Assembly: GCF_019308355.1 (NCBI RefSeq)
Contig: NZ_JAAGKM010000003.1
Coordinates: forward strand, 95,756-159,755
DNA: 64,000 bases
From: Empedobacter falsenii
GTDB lineage: Bacteria; Bacteroidota; Bacteroidia; Flavobacteriales; Weeksellaceae
Direction: 5' to 3'
In this document: in pieces, positions 1 through 7,448 of the stretch
Position numbering within the stretch: position 1 is the stretch's first letter
How the letters are laid out: the number at the start of each line of letters is the position of its first letter
Notes under the pieces: generated by a model
What the model was told of the DNA's origin: nothing
What the model saw: only the letters and a program-made list of their open reading frames with translations
Database searches by the model: none
Translations under genes and position numbers: made by a program

Positions 1-43
1 TGTCCGAAAAAAATCTATTTTTGATAAAAATTACTCAACACTT

Positions 44-640
44 ATGAATTTAAGCAACCTAAAATTTCCGCTTGATATAAAGTTTCATATTGCAACTTTT
101 TCGAATGATTTTTCTGTAACAGACGCTAATAATCAACCTGTATTTTATGTACGCGAAAAAATTCTTTCGTGGCGAGATGTGATTAAAATCTACCGTGATT
201 CATCGAAAAAAGAAGAACTTTTTCAACTTCGTTCGAATAAAATCATCGACTTTCAACAAACTTTTACCATTACAGATGCGAACGGAAATGTTATTGGTAA
301 AGCAAAGCGAAAAACTTTCAAATCCTTTTGGAAAGCGACTTTTCATATTTACGACGCAAATGATAATCATTTATTTACAATCAACGAACGTAGTGGTTTT
401 ACACGCATGATGGACGGAATGGTTGGTGAAATTCCCGTTGTAGGATTTTTCTCCGGTTATATTTTCAATCCAAAATATGTTTTAACTGATTTACAAGGAA
501 GAGAAATGATGGAAGTATCAAAAGAACCTTCATTCTTTGGACGAAAATTTAAACTAAATCAATATCAATCATCCGAAAATGATACACTTTTTGTTTTGAG
601 TTTTATGATGATGCTCATAAGCGATAGAGATCGAGGATAA
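44..640 (+). CDS. LURP-one-related / tubby-like beta-barrel domain protein
   Basis: A 198-residue cytosolic protein with no signal peptide or membrane segment. The pattern of short beta strands with repeated turn motifs of the type 'TDANGNVIGKAKRK', 'YDANDNHLFTINE' and 'TDLQGREMMEVSKE' is that of the LURP-one-related (LOR)/tubby C-terminal-like fold, where each repeat is a strand pair around a D-x-N/Q-G turn. Members of this fold bind lipids or serve as scramblase-like or regulatory domains; the bacterial role is unknown. The ATG at 44 is the first in frame and the length fits a single domain. It stands alone, upstream of a tRNA gene with its own promoter. The family call comes from motif pattern only. 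Confidence 0.6.
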   Translation: MNLSNLKFPLDIKFHIATFSNDFSVTDANNQPVFYVREKILSWRDVIKIYRDSSKKEELFQLRSNKIIDFQQTFTITDANGNVIGKAKRKTFKSFWKATFHIYDANDNHLFTINERSGFTRMMDGMVGEIPVVGFFSGYIFNPKYVLTDLQGREMMEVSKEPSFFGRKFKLNQYQSSENDTLFVLSFMMMLISDRDRG

Positions 641-657
641 TTTTATTTAAAAAAATA

Positions 658-688
658 TTTGCAGATTCAAAAATAGTCTTTATATTTG
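658..688 (+). promoter_or_regulatory. Bacteroidota-type promoter for tRNA-Arg
   Basis: TTTG at 658-661, a 19-base spacer, then TATATTTG at 681-688. This matches the -33/-7 pattern (TTTG and TAnnTTTG) of the Bacteroidota primary sigma factor. The start would lie near 694, about 30 bases before the tRNA. Confidence 0.75.
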
Positions 689-725
689 CAGTCCAAAATA
701 AGAACAATAGTTTCTTATCCGGAAT

Positions 726-799
726 GGCCGAGTGGCGCAACTGAATAGCGCACTTGATTACGGCTCAAGAGGTTACAGGTTTGAATCCTGTCTCGGTCA
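726..799 (+). tRNA. tRNA-Arg (anticodon ACG)
   Basis: A full cloverleaf can be drawn. Acceptor GGCCGAG/CTCGGTC has one G-U pair, the D stem is GCGC/GCGC, the anticodon stem is CTTGA/TCAAG with loop TTACGGC (anticodon ACG), the T stem is ACAGG/CCTGT, and the discriminator is A at 799. CCA is not encoded. ACG is read with A34 (inosine) for CGN codons. The D loop has GA where G18G19 is normal, and the T loop is TTTGAAT instead of TTCGAAT, so the usual G19:C56 contact would be A19:U56. Confidence 0.93.
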
Positions 800-806
800 C
801 AAAAGC

Positions 807-838
807 AAAAGCTCATCAAAATTTGATGAGCTTTTTAT
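807..838. terminator. Bidirectional terminator between tRNA-Arg and the 840-1283 gene
   Basis: Stem GCTCATCAAA (811-820) with TTTGATGAGC (822-831), flanked by A-rich and T-rich runs. It serves the tRNA on the plus strand and the converging minus-strand gene. Confidence 0.75.
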
Positions 839-839
839 T

Positions 840-1283
840 TTAATACACTTCTGTTTCTTGCGGAATTTCTTCTACTTTTTGAGATTTTTTTGTCATAAAA
901 AATATACAATTCCCAAACCACGTAAACCAAAAAATATAAAATCCGAAATGGAACGTCTTTTTCAATAAACGATGTGAGGTTTCAGTAAAATCGTAATAGC
1001 AATAAATTAATCCAATAATTCCCATAAAAAGGAAAATGAGAGGCAATAACAAACGTTTAAAACGTTTCGTTGTTTTCTCATTCCAAATGGATAATACAAT
1101 AAAAATAACAGCTTGTATAGCGAATAATAACAAGGCTGTTTTCCACCACGATTTCAGGATCGTATATTCGTTGTAAATAATTGTGATTCCTATTTTACCG
1201 ATGAATGACATTTTCGAAATCATTATTCCAGAAAGTAAAGAGGAAAATGCCAATATGAGAAGATGTATAATTTTGTTTTTCAT
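840..1283 (-). CDS. Hypothetical polytopic membrane protein
   Basis: About 147 residues from the ATG at 1283. I chose this start over an upstream non-ATG start because it begins a typical membrane segment (MKNKIIHLLILAFSS) and leaves a clean junction with the gene before it. Four hydrophobic segments are visible: residues about 5-25, 50-68, 80-97 and 112-130. The tail is charged and Glu-rich. It is not recognised as a named family. It follows another small membrane protein on the same strand, one base apart, so the two are probably cotranscribed. Confidence 0.5.
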   Translation of the reverse strand: MKNKIIHLLILAFSSLLSGIMISKMSFIGKIGITIIYNEYTILKSWWKTALLLFAIQAVIFIVLSIWNEKTTKRFKRLLLPLIFLFMGIIGLIYCYYDFTETSHRLLKKTFHFGFYIFWFTWFGNCIFFMTKKSQKVEEIPQETEVY

Positions 1284-1284
1284 T

Positions 1285-1509
1285 TTAATTAAAATATAAG
1301 AAAGCAACACCAAATATTAATCCAATTAGAATTAACAAACCTACTACTGCATTATAAAATTTATGCCAACCTGATTCATTTTGAGAAAATTCCTCAAAAT
1401 TTAACTTTGGATTAAATAGTTTTAAAATAATATATCGAACTCGTATTCCAAAAATTTCTATTATAAGTTCACTAATCGCAATAAAAATTATTTCAAGAAT
1501 AATCTGCAT
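1285..1509 (-). CDS. Small hypothetical membrane protein (74 aa)
   Basis: 74 residues with two hydrophobic segments: an N-terminal one (about residues 2-20) and a C-terminal one (about 52-72, rich in Gly, Leu and Ile). Between them lies a short polar stretch containing NFEEFSQNESGWHKFYNAVV. The stop lies one base before the start of the next minus-strand membrane protein, which suggests one transcript. No family recognised. Confidence 0.45.
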   Translation of the reverse strand: MQIILEIIFIAISELIIEIFGIRVRYIILKLFNPKLNFEEFSQNESGWHKFYNAVVGLLILIGLIFGVAFLYFN

Positions 1510-1535
1510 ATAAATAATTTACAATCTAATATAAA

Positions 1536-1564
1536 ACAAAAAAGCCTTGCAAATGCAAGGCTTT
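1536..1564 (-). terminator. Terminator after the PfkB kinase gene
   Basis: Stem AAAGCCTTGC (1541-1550) / GCAAGGCTTT (1555-1564) with loop AAAT. On the minus strand it is followed by a T-rich run. Confidence 0.75.
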
Positions 1565-1587
1565 AAATATTTTGATGAATAATTCTC

Positions 1588-2508
1588 TTATAAATTAATT
1601 GAGAAATCCATTAATTTTTTGAATTCTTTCAAACGTTCAGCTAAACCATCACGTGTTAAATCTCCTAATGATTCAGTACCGAATTTTTCACATGTTACAG
1701 ATGCTAATGCAGATCCGTAAACAATTGCACGTTTCATGTTATCGAAAGAAAAATCGTTTGTTTTTGCTAAGTATCCGGAGAAACCTCCTGCAAATGTATC
1801 TCCTGCTCCTGTTGGATCGAAAACATCTTCTAATGGTAAAGCTGGTGCAAAGAAAACATGTTCTTCTTGGAATAATAAAGCTCCATGTTCACCTTTTTTG
1901 ATGATAACTGTTTTTGGTCCGAATGTCATGATTTTTTTAGCAGCTTTCACTAAACTATATTCACCTGACATTTGACGCGCTTCTTCGTCATTAATAGAAA
2001 TTACATCAACATCTTTGATCACATCCATCAACTCGTTCCAAGCACAATCCATCCAAAAGTTCATTGTATCTAAAACAACCAAACCTGGACGCTTTTCTAA
2101 TTGTGTCAACACTCCTTTTTGTACCAATGGATGTAAGTTTCCTAACATCAAAACGTCTGGAGATTTGCGATCTTGAGGAACAACTGGATTGAAAGTTTCT
2201 AAAACATTCAATTCTGTTGCTAACGTATCACGTGTGTTCAAATCGTTGTGGTATTTACCTTCCCAAAAGAATGTTTTTCCTTCTTTTACGATTTCTAAAC
2301 CATCTAAATTAATTCCTTTTGAAATTAATAAATCGATGTATTCTTGTGGAAAATCTCCACCAACAACTGAAACGATTGCTGTATCCACGCCCAATAAAGA
2401 AGACGCCATACCGATATATGTAGCGGCACCACCTAAGATTTTATCTGTTTTCCCAAAAGGAGATTCTAATTTATCAAAGGCAACTGTACCAACTGTTAAT
2501 AAACTCAT
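1588..2508 (-). CDS. PfkB-family carbohydrate/nucleoside kinase
   Basis: 306 residues, the normal length for the ribokinase/PfkB fold. The N-terminal substrate lid has GGAATYIGMASSLLG, and the C-terminal ATP/anion-hole signature DPTGAGDTFAGGFSGYL (about residues 231-247) carries the catalytic Asp of GAGD. These enzymes transfer phosphate from ATP to a sugar or nucleoside hydroxyl in the cytosol. The substrate cannot be fixed from sequence, although this subgroup in Flavobacteriia is often annotated as a sugar or adenosine kinase. It is monocistronic, with a -7 element at 2534-2541 and a terminator at 1536-1564. Confidence 0.9.
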   Translation of the reverse strand: MSLLTVGTVAFDKLESPFGKTDKILGGAATYIGMASSLLGVDTAIVSVVGGDFPQEYIDLLISKGINLDGLEIVKEGKTFFWEGKYHNDLNTRDTLATELNVLETFNPVVPQDRKSPDVLMLGNLHPLVQKGVLTQLEKRPGLVVLDTMNFWMDCAWNELMDVIKDVDVISINDEEARQMSGEYSLVKAAKKIMTFGPKTVIIKKGEHGALLFQEEHVFFAPALPLEDVFDPTGAGDTFAGGFSGYLAKTNDFSFDNMKRAIVYGSALASVTCEKFGTESLGDLTRDGLAERLKEFKKLMDFSINL

Positions 2509-2533
2509 TTTATATTCTTGATTAAATAGTTTG

Positions 2534-2541
2534 CAAATATA
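2534..2541 (-). promoter_or_regulatory. -7 promoter element for the PfkB kinase gene
   Basis: TATATTTG on the minus strand matches TAnnTTTG and lies 26 bases before the ATG at 2508. No clear TTTG box was found at the normal distance. Confidence 0.5.
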
Positions 2542-2646
2542 TTGAATAGATTTGAATTAAGGCATAATGCCTATTTATTATTTTGTATCTAAACCTTATT
2601 TAACTTGTTATATATTAAACAAATACAATTAGATTCTTTCCAAAAT

Positions 2647-4017
2647 CTATAACGCATTAGCCAAATCAGCAAAAGCAACTTCAGTTTGTTCTCCCGAAAT
2701 CATATCTTTTACAGTCGCTTTTTGCTCTGCAATTTCTTTCTCACCCAAAAGAATTACTTTCTTAATTCCTTTTTTATCAGCATATCCCATTTGTTTTTTC
2801 ATTTTTGCATCATCAGGATAAACCTCTGTATTAATTCCACTTTGACGTAATTGTTTTACCAATTTCATTGCCTCAGCAGCTTCTTTCGTTCCGAAATTAA
2901 TGAACAATGCTTGGATATTTGTTGAATCTTCTAAAGCTGGGAATAAATTATTTTCTTCTAAAACTAAATATGTACGATCTAATCCAAAAGAAATTCCTAC
3001 TCCAGAAATATCTTTCAATCCAAAAATTCCTGTCAAATCATCGTAGCGACCTCCTCCACCAATAGATGAAGAGAATTCTCCGATTTTCGCTTTCACTTCG
3101 AAAATAGCTCCTGTATAATAATCTAAACCTCTAGCTAATGTTAAGTTTAATACTAATTCAGCAGATTGTAAACCAATAGTTGTTGTATTTTCAAAAACAA
3201 ATTCTAATTCTTCAATTCCTTTTAATCCAGTTTCCGAAGATTTTAAAATTTCTTTTAATTGAGCAAATTGTGTTTCATAATCTCCATTCATTGAGAATAA
3301 AGGTGATAAAATTTCAATCGCAGAATCAGAAATTCCTTTTCCACGCATTTCTTCTTTTACCGCTTCTTCACCAATTTTATCCAACTTATCTAAAGCCACT
3401 GTAAAATCAATCAATTGAGCCGAAATATCTGCTACTTCTGCTAAACCTGATAAAATTTTACGATTGTTGATATGAATTTCAACTGGCGTTTTTAATTCTG
3501 TAAAAACTGAATCATATAATTGTACAAAATCAACTTCTTGTAACAACGAATCCGAACCTACAACATCCGCATCACATTGAAAAAACTCACGAAAACGACC
3601 TTTTTGAGGACGATCGGCACGCCAAACTGGTTGAATTTGATAACGCTTAAATGGGAAAGTAATCTCATTTTGATGCTGTACAACATAACGTGCGAAAGGC
3701 ACAGTTAAATCGTAACGTAATGCTTTTTCAGAAATTTGCGAAATTACTTTTTGACTATTTTTATCTGTCAACAATTGCTCATCAACTTTTGCTAAATAAT
3801 CTCCAGAATTCAAAATCTTGAAAATTAAACGGTCTCCTTCTTCTCCATATTTACCCGTTAAAGTTGATAAATTTTCGAATGATGGAGTTTCGATTGGAGA
3901 AAATCCGAATAACACGAACTGTTTTTTGATCGTGTTGATAATATATTGACGACGATTCACTTCTAAAGGCGAGAAATCTCTTGTCCCTTTTGGAATCGAT
4001 GGTTTTTGAATTGCCAT
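2647..4017 (-). CDS. hisS: Histidine-tRNA ligase
   Basis: 456 residues, a class II aminoacyl-tRNA synthetase that charges tRNA-His in the cytosol. Visible motifs are GTRDFSP near the N terminus, the motif 1/2 region [14 protein letters not shown] and [20 protein letters not shown], the histidine-specific [10 protein letters not shown], and motif 3 [11 protein letters not shown] with [10 protein letters not shown]. The C-terminal anticodon-binding domain begins near residue 365 ([10 protein letters not shown]). A -7 element TATTTTTG lies at 4044-4051 on the minus strand, 26 bases before the ATG. The gene is complete. Confidence 0.97.
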   Translation of the reverse strand: MAIQKPSIPKGTRDFSPLEVNRRQYIINTIKKQFVLFGFSPIETPSFENLSTLTGKYGEEGDRLIFKILNSGDYLAKVDEQLLTDKNSQKVISQISEKALRYDLTVPFARYVVQHQNEITFPFKRYQIQPVWRADRPQKGRFREFFQCDADVVGSDSLLQEVDFVQLYDSVFTELKTPVEIHINNRKILSGLAEVADISAQLIDFTVALDKLDKIGEEAVKEEMRGKGISDSAIEILSPLFSMNGDYETQFAQLKEILKSSETGLKGIEELEFVFENTTTIGLQSAELVLNLTLARGLDYYTGAIFEVKAKIGEFSSSIGGGGRYDDLTGIFGLKDISGVGISFGLDRTYLVLEENNLFPALEDSTNIQALFINFGTKEAAEAMKLVKQLRQSGINTEVYPDDAKMKKQMGYADKKGIKKVILLGEKEIAEQKATVKDMISGEQTEVAFADLANAL

Positions 4018-4126
4018 TTTTCTATATCTTTCTTTTAAAGATGCAAAAATACATCATTTTGATTTTTAACTCGACATTTTGTTTCAAAATCATTGTTTTA
4101 GAAAGAATTTAATTAAAATTCATAAA

Positions 4127-4267
4127 GTCAACCTGAACTCGTTTCAGGTTCACATCACGTTATTAAAAAATAAATTATGCTGCAGAAAGATTCTGAAACA
4201 AGCTCTGAATGATAATTCTATACAAAATTAAAAAGAGGATGAGAAGCTGAAATAAATTCAGCTTGAC
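4127..4267. repeat. Three copies of a 27-base palindromic intergenic repeat
   Basis: The 305-base gap between hisS and recF has no gene. It holds three related 27-base units at 4127-4153 (minus orientation), 4187-4213 and 4241-4267 (plus). Each carries CTGAAA, then a short A-rich centre, then TTCAG or CTCTG, then TGAC or TGAT. Each unit is itself an imperfect hairpin. They look like dispersed REP-type repeats; whether they occur elsewhere in the genome cannot be seen here. Confidence 0.6.
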
Positions 4268-4309
4268 AATCACTACACAAATCAATCTTATAAATCTTAA
4301 TTAATATCG

Positions 4310-4317
4310 TAATTTTG
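4310..4317 (+). promoter_or_regulatory. -7 promoter element next to the recF start
   Basis: TAATTTTG matches TAnnTTTG and ends only five bases before the recF ATG, so transcription would start at or next to the start codon. No strong TTTG box is seen upstream. Confidence 0.5.
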
Positions 4318-4322
4318 CTTTT

Positions 4323-5402
4323 ATGTATTTAAAAGAACTTAAAGCACGACAATTCAAGAATTTTGATGAAAATAATTTCGAATTTTCACCAAAGATTAAT
4401 GCTTTTGTAGGTCAAAATGGAAAAGGAAAAACCAATATTTTGGATGCAATCCATTACTTGGCTTTAAGCAAATCATATTTAAATCATTCAGATGCGATGA
4501 ACATCCAATTTGATTGTGATTATTTTACATTAGAAGGAACTTTTGATAAGATTGAAAAAGAAGATATTATTTTTTGTTTAGTTCGATCTGGGCAAGCAAA
4601 ACAATTAAAAAGAAATTCGAAATCGTACGATCGTATTTCTGATCATATAGGGCAATACCCTTTGGTTATGATTTCGCCTTACGACAGTGATCTAATCAAA
4701 GAAGGAAGTGAAGTTAGACGTAAGTTTTTAGACAATATTATTTCGCAATCGAATAAACAATATTTAGCTGATTTGATGCGATACAACAAGGTTTTAGTTC
4801 AACGAAATGCGTTGCTAAAATATTTTGCTGCAAATAATACATTTGATTCAACTTCTTTGGAAATTTATGATGAAGAATTGATTCATTTAGGAAAGAAAAT
4901 ACATGAAGTACGAAAAGAATTTATTCAAACTTTTTTGGAAGCTTTCCTAAAATATTACAATGAAATTTCAGAAGGTCGAGAAAAAGTTAACATCGAATAT
5001 GTTTCACAATTAAATGACGCACCTTTTGAAACGGTTCTGAAAGAGGCTTTGTACAAAGATCGTTCGACACAATATTCAACAGCTGGAATACATAAAGATG
5101 ATTTATTGTTTACAATTACCAATTATCCAATCAAGAAATTTGGTTCGCAAGGTCAACAAAAATCGTATTTAATTGCCTTGAAATTGGCCCAATTAGAAGT
5201 TATCAAATCTTCATTAAACATCACTCCTTTATTATTATTGGACGATATTTTTGATAAATTGGACGAACATCGTGTAACACAATTGATTAAATTAGTAAAC
5301 GAGGAACGATTCGGTCAAATTTTTATCACCGATACACATCCCGAAAGAACAGAGCAAATCATTAAACAAATTAATTCTGAAAGTAAAGTTTTCCGTTTAT
5401 GA
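4323..5402 (+). CDS. recF: DNA replication/repair protein RecF
   Basis: 359 residues, typical of RecF, an SMC-like ATPase that helps load RecA at gaps and stalled forks together with RecO and RecR. Walker A is VGQNGKGKTNILDAIHYLAL (about residues 28-47), with the ABC signature region FGSQGQQKSYLIALKLAQ and Walker B ITPLLLLDDIFDKLD near the C terminus. The start follows a -7 element by five bases, so the message may be leaderless. The stop overlaps the next ATG by four bases (ATGA), which signals translational coupling to the DciA-like gene. Confidence 0.96.
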   Translation: MYLKELKARQFKNFDENNFEFSPKINAFVGQNGKGKTNILDAIHYLALSKSYLNHSDAMNIQFDCDYFTLEGTFDKIEKEDIIFCLVRSGQAKQLKRNSKSYDRISDHIGQYPLVMISPYDSDLIKEGSEVRRKFLDNIISQSNKQYLADLMRYNKVLVQRNALLKYFAANNTFDSTSLEIYDEELIHLGKKIHEVRKEFIQTFLEAFLKYYNEISEGREKVNIEYVSQLNDAPFETVLKEALYKDRSTQYSTAGIHKDDLLFTITNYPIKKFGSQGQQKSYLIALKLAQLEVIKSSLNITPLLLLDDIFDKLDEHRVTQLIKLVNEERFGQIFITDTHPERTEQIIKQINSESKVFRL

Positions 5403-5701
5403 AAAAGTACGAAAAAAGAAGTAATCAGCAAACGCTTGGTCAAGCTTTGGAGCATTTCATTAAACAAAGTGGAAAGGAAGAATTGATTTGGGAAGTGAAA
5501 GCAGAAGAGGCTTGGCAAACGGTGATGGGAAAGTTTTTCGAGAAATATACTGATCGTGTTGAAGTAAGACAACGAGTTTTATATGTTAAAATTAATTCTC
5601 CTGCAATGCGACAAGAATTATTGATGGGAAAATCAAAGATTTTAACTAATATAAATGAAGAAATTAAAAAGGATTTTTTAGTTGACGTAAAAATATTTTA
5701 A
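5399..5701 (+). CDS. dciA: DciA-like protein (DUF721)
   Basis: 100 residues with the DUF721 fold: an N-terminal helix region (QTLGQALEHFIKQSGKEELI), a central W-x-x-V-x-G motif (AWQTVMGKFFEKYT), then a KH-like beta strand pair (VLYVKINSPAMRQELLMGKS). DciA proteins load or recruit the replicative helicase in bacteria that lack DnaC. It overlaps recF by four bases, which is the usual flavobacterial neighbourhood and supports the call. The hydrolase gene starts immediately after the stop. Confidence 0.85.
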   Translation: MKKYEKRSNQQTLGQALEHFIKQSGKEELIWEVKAEEAWQTVMGKFFEKYTDRVEVRQRVLYVKINSPAMRQELLMGKSKILTNINEEIKKDFLVDVKIF

Positions 5702-6655
5702 ATGCCTTACATTGAACATTCGAGTTATCCGAAACCTAATTTCATCAATCGAAATGCTCATCTTTCTACCATTATTCCGGCGAAATTTAAGAAATATCCT
5801 GTTCCAAATTACACTAGAGAAAAAATGGAAACTGATGATGGTGATTTTCTGAATTTAGATTGGCGATTTCAAAATAATAAAGACAAATTAGTTATACTTT
5901 TTCACGGATTAGAAGGCGATTCGAAACGAACATATCTTAATTCGTGTTCAGATTATTTTTATAACAAAGGATTTAATATTTTGGCTTGGAATCACAGAAC
6001 TTGTGGAGGTGAAATGAATAAAACTTGTCGTTTGTATCATCATGGATCGATTGATGATGTACATCGCGTGGTTGAAAAAGCAATAGCAGAAAATTACCAA
6101 GAAATTTATTTGATTGGTTATTCGATGGGTGGTGCTTTGGTTTTGAATTATCTTGGAAATTATGAAGTTTTGAACAAAATAAAATCTGCTGTTGTATTTT
6201 CTGCTCCAATTTCTTTGAAATCTTGTGCCGATACATTGAAAATATTTCCGAATACAATTTATTTTAAAAATTTCAAACGCACTTTAGTTCCAAAATTTAA
6301 AATAAAAGCAAAACAATTTCCAGGAGTTCTGAATGAAAAAATGATTGATAAGATCAAAACATTTGATGAAATTGATGATTATTTTACTGCACCAATGCAT
6401 GGTTATAGCAGCAAAGAAGATTACTATCACAAAGCTTCGCCTGCAACTGTTTTAGATCATATCAAAACACCATGTTTGATTGTCAACGCTGCAAATGATC
6501 CTTTTTTAGGGAAAGATTGTTATCCTATCGAACGTTTTAAAAATCATACATTTTGCACTTTCGAAATGCCAAAATATGGTGGACATTGTGGTTTTCCATT
6601 AGAAAACAATAAACATTCTTGGGCCGAAATTAGAGCTTGGGAGTTTATAAAATAA
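5702..6655 (+). CDS. YheT-type alpha/beta hydrolase
   Basis: 317 residues, an alpha/beta hydrolase of the YheT/EMB8 group (COG0429). The oxyanion region is LFHGLEGDSKRTYL, the nucleophile elbow is IGYSMGGALVLNYLG with Ser in GYSMG, the acid is probably Asp in NAANDPFL, and the His is in KYGGHCGF. It lacks a signal peptide, so it is cytosolic. The substrate is unknown; family members are esterase-like. The ATG directly abuts the dciA stop, making this the third gene of the recF operon. A terminator follows. Confidence 0.88.
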   Translation: MPYIEHSSYPKPNFINRNAHLSTIIPAKFKKYPVPNYTREKMETDDGDFLNLDWRFQNNKDKLVILFHGLEGDSKRTYLNSCSDYFYNKGFNILAWNHRTCGGEMNKTCRLYHHGSIDDVHRVVEKAIAENYQEIYLIGYSMGGALVLNYLGNYEVLNKIKSAVVFSAPISLKSCADTLKIFPNTIYFKNFKRTLVPKFKIKAKQFPGVLNEKMIDKIKTFDEIDDYFTAPMHGYSSKEDYYHKASPATVLDHIKTPCLIVNAANDPFLGKDCYPIERFKNHTFCTFEMPKYGGHCGFPLENNKHSWAEIRAWEFIK

Positions 6656-6656
6656 A

Positions 6657-6685
6657 AAAACCTCGAAGTAAACTTCGAGGTTTTG
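6657..6685. terminator. Bidirectional terminator
   Basis: Stem CCTCGAAGT (6661-6669) / ACTTCGAGG (6672-6680) with A and T runs on either side, between converging genes. Confidence 0.8.
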
Positions 6686-6688
6686 ATA

Positions 6689-7360
6689 TTATTTATTTAT
6701 AAACTTTGTTAATTTTATTAAATCAGATTCGTTTGTAGAATTAATTTTTTCTTTATTTATATATGCTTTTATCTTATCATCTTTAAAAAAATTAATAAAT
6801 TCTTTTTTCTTGTTAGGAATTAAAATAATATCATTCTTAAAATTCATAAAATAAATTGGCTTATCAGATGTATATTCTTTCGTTAATGTTCCGACATCCA
6901 TTATATCTTCTTTTTGTAAAATTTCTTTTAAAATTACTTTTTCCTTTTTATAAAGGTTAATATTTTTTCCTTCTGAAAGTATTTGTAAAAAACCAGATTC
7001 TAAATTACCATCTTCTAATTTATAATGCTCTATATAAATAAATTTTTTATTACTATTTATAAAAGTAATAATCATATTCTGCAGCTTATCTAAGTCATAA
7101 GAAACATTCTCGTTTAGATACTCCATTTCATCAGAGTAGTGATTATAACGCAATAACTTTACATTAGAATTAGCACCTTCTATAGTAAATGGTGAAAGTC
7201 CATCCTTTAAATAAGGATTACCTTTTATTGACAAATCAATTTTAGATAATTGAATTCTATGGCTACCTTGAGAAACACCTACTGTCAATGGGTCGAGATT
7301 AACTTGACCGTTTACATAGCATATAAAAAATAAAAAAATAATACTATATTTAATTTTCAT
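6689..7360 (-). CDS. Hypothetical secreted protein
   Basis: 223 residues with an N-terminal signal peptide (MKIKYSIIFLFFICYVNGQ, likely cleaved after the Gly-Gln). The remainder is polar and Lys-rich with no membrane segment and no lipobox, so it is probably periplasmic or exported. No catalytic motif and no known family were recognised. It stands alone between two hairpin terminators. The Lys/Asn-rich, very AT-rich codon use is somewhat stronger than that of nearby housekeeping genes, as is common for accessory genes in this phylum. Confidence 0.5.
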   Translation of the reverse strand: MKIKYSIIFLFFICYVNGQVNLDPLTVGVSQGSHRIQLSKIDLSIKGNPYLKDGLSPFTIEGANSNVKLLRYNHYSDEMEYLNENVSYDLDKLQNMIITFINSNKKFIYIEHYKLEDGNLESGFLQILSEGKNINLYKKEKVILKEILQKEDIMDVGTLTKEYTSDKPIYFMNFKNDIILIPNKKKEFINFFKDDKIKAYINKEKINSTNESDLIKLTKFINK

Positions 7361-7404
7361 AATTCAAATTATATTTAATTGAATTTACAAATATTATGTC
7401 AATA

Positions 7405-7438
7405 AAAAAAAGACTATCTTAAAAAGATAGTCTTTTTT
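7405..7438 (-). terminator. Terminator after the susCD pair
   Basis: Stem AAAAGACTATCTT (7408-7420) / AAGATAGTCTTTT (7424-7436), nine bases downstream of the SusD stop on the minus strand, with T-runs in both directions. Confidence 0.8.
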
Positions 7439-7448
7439 ATTACTTAAA

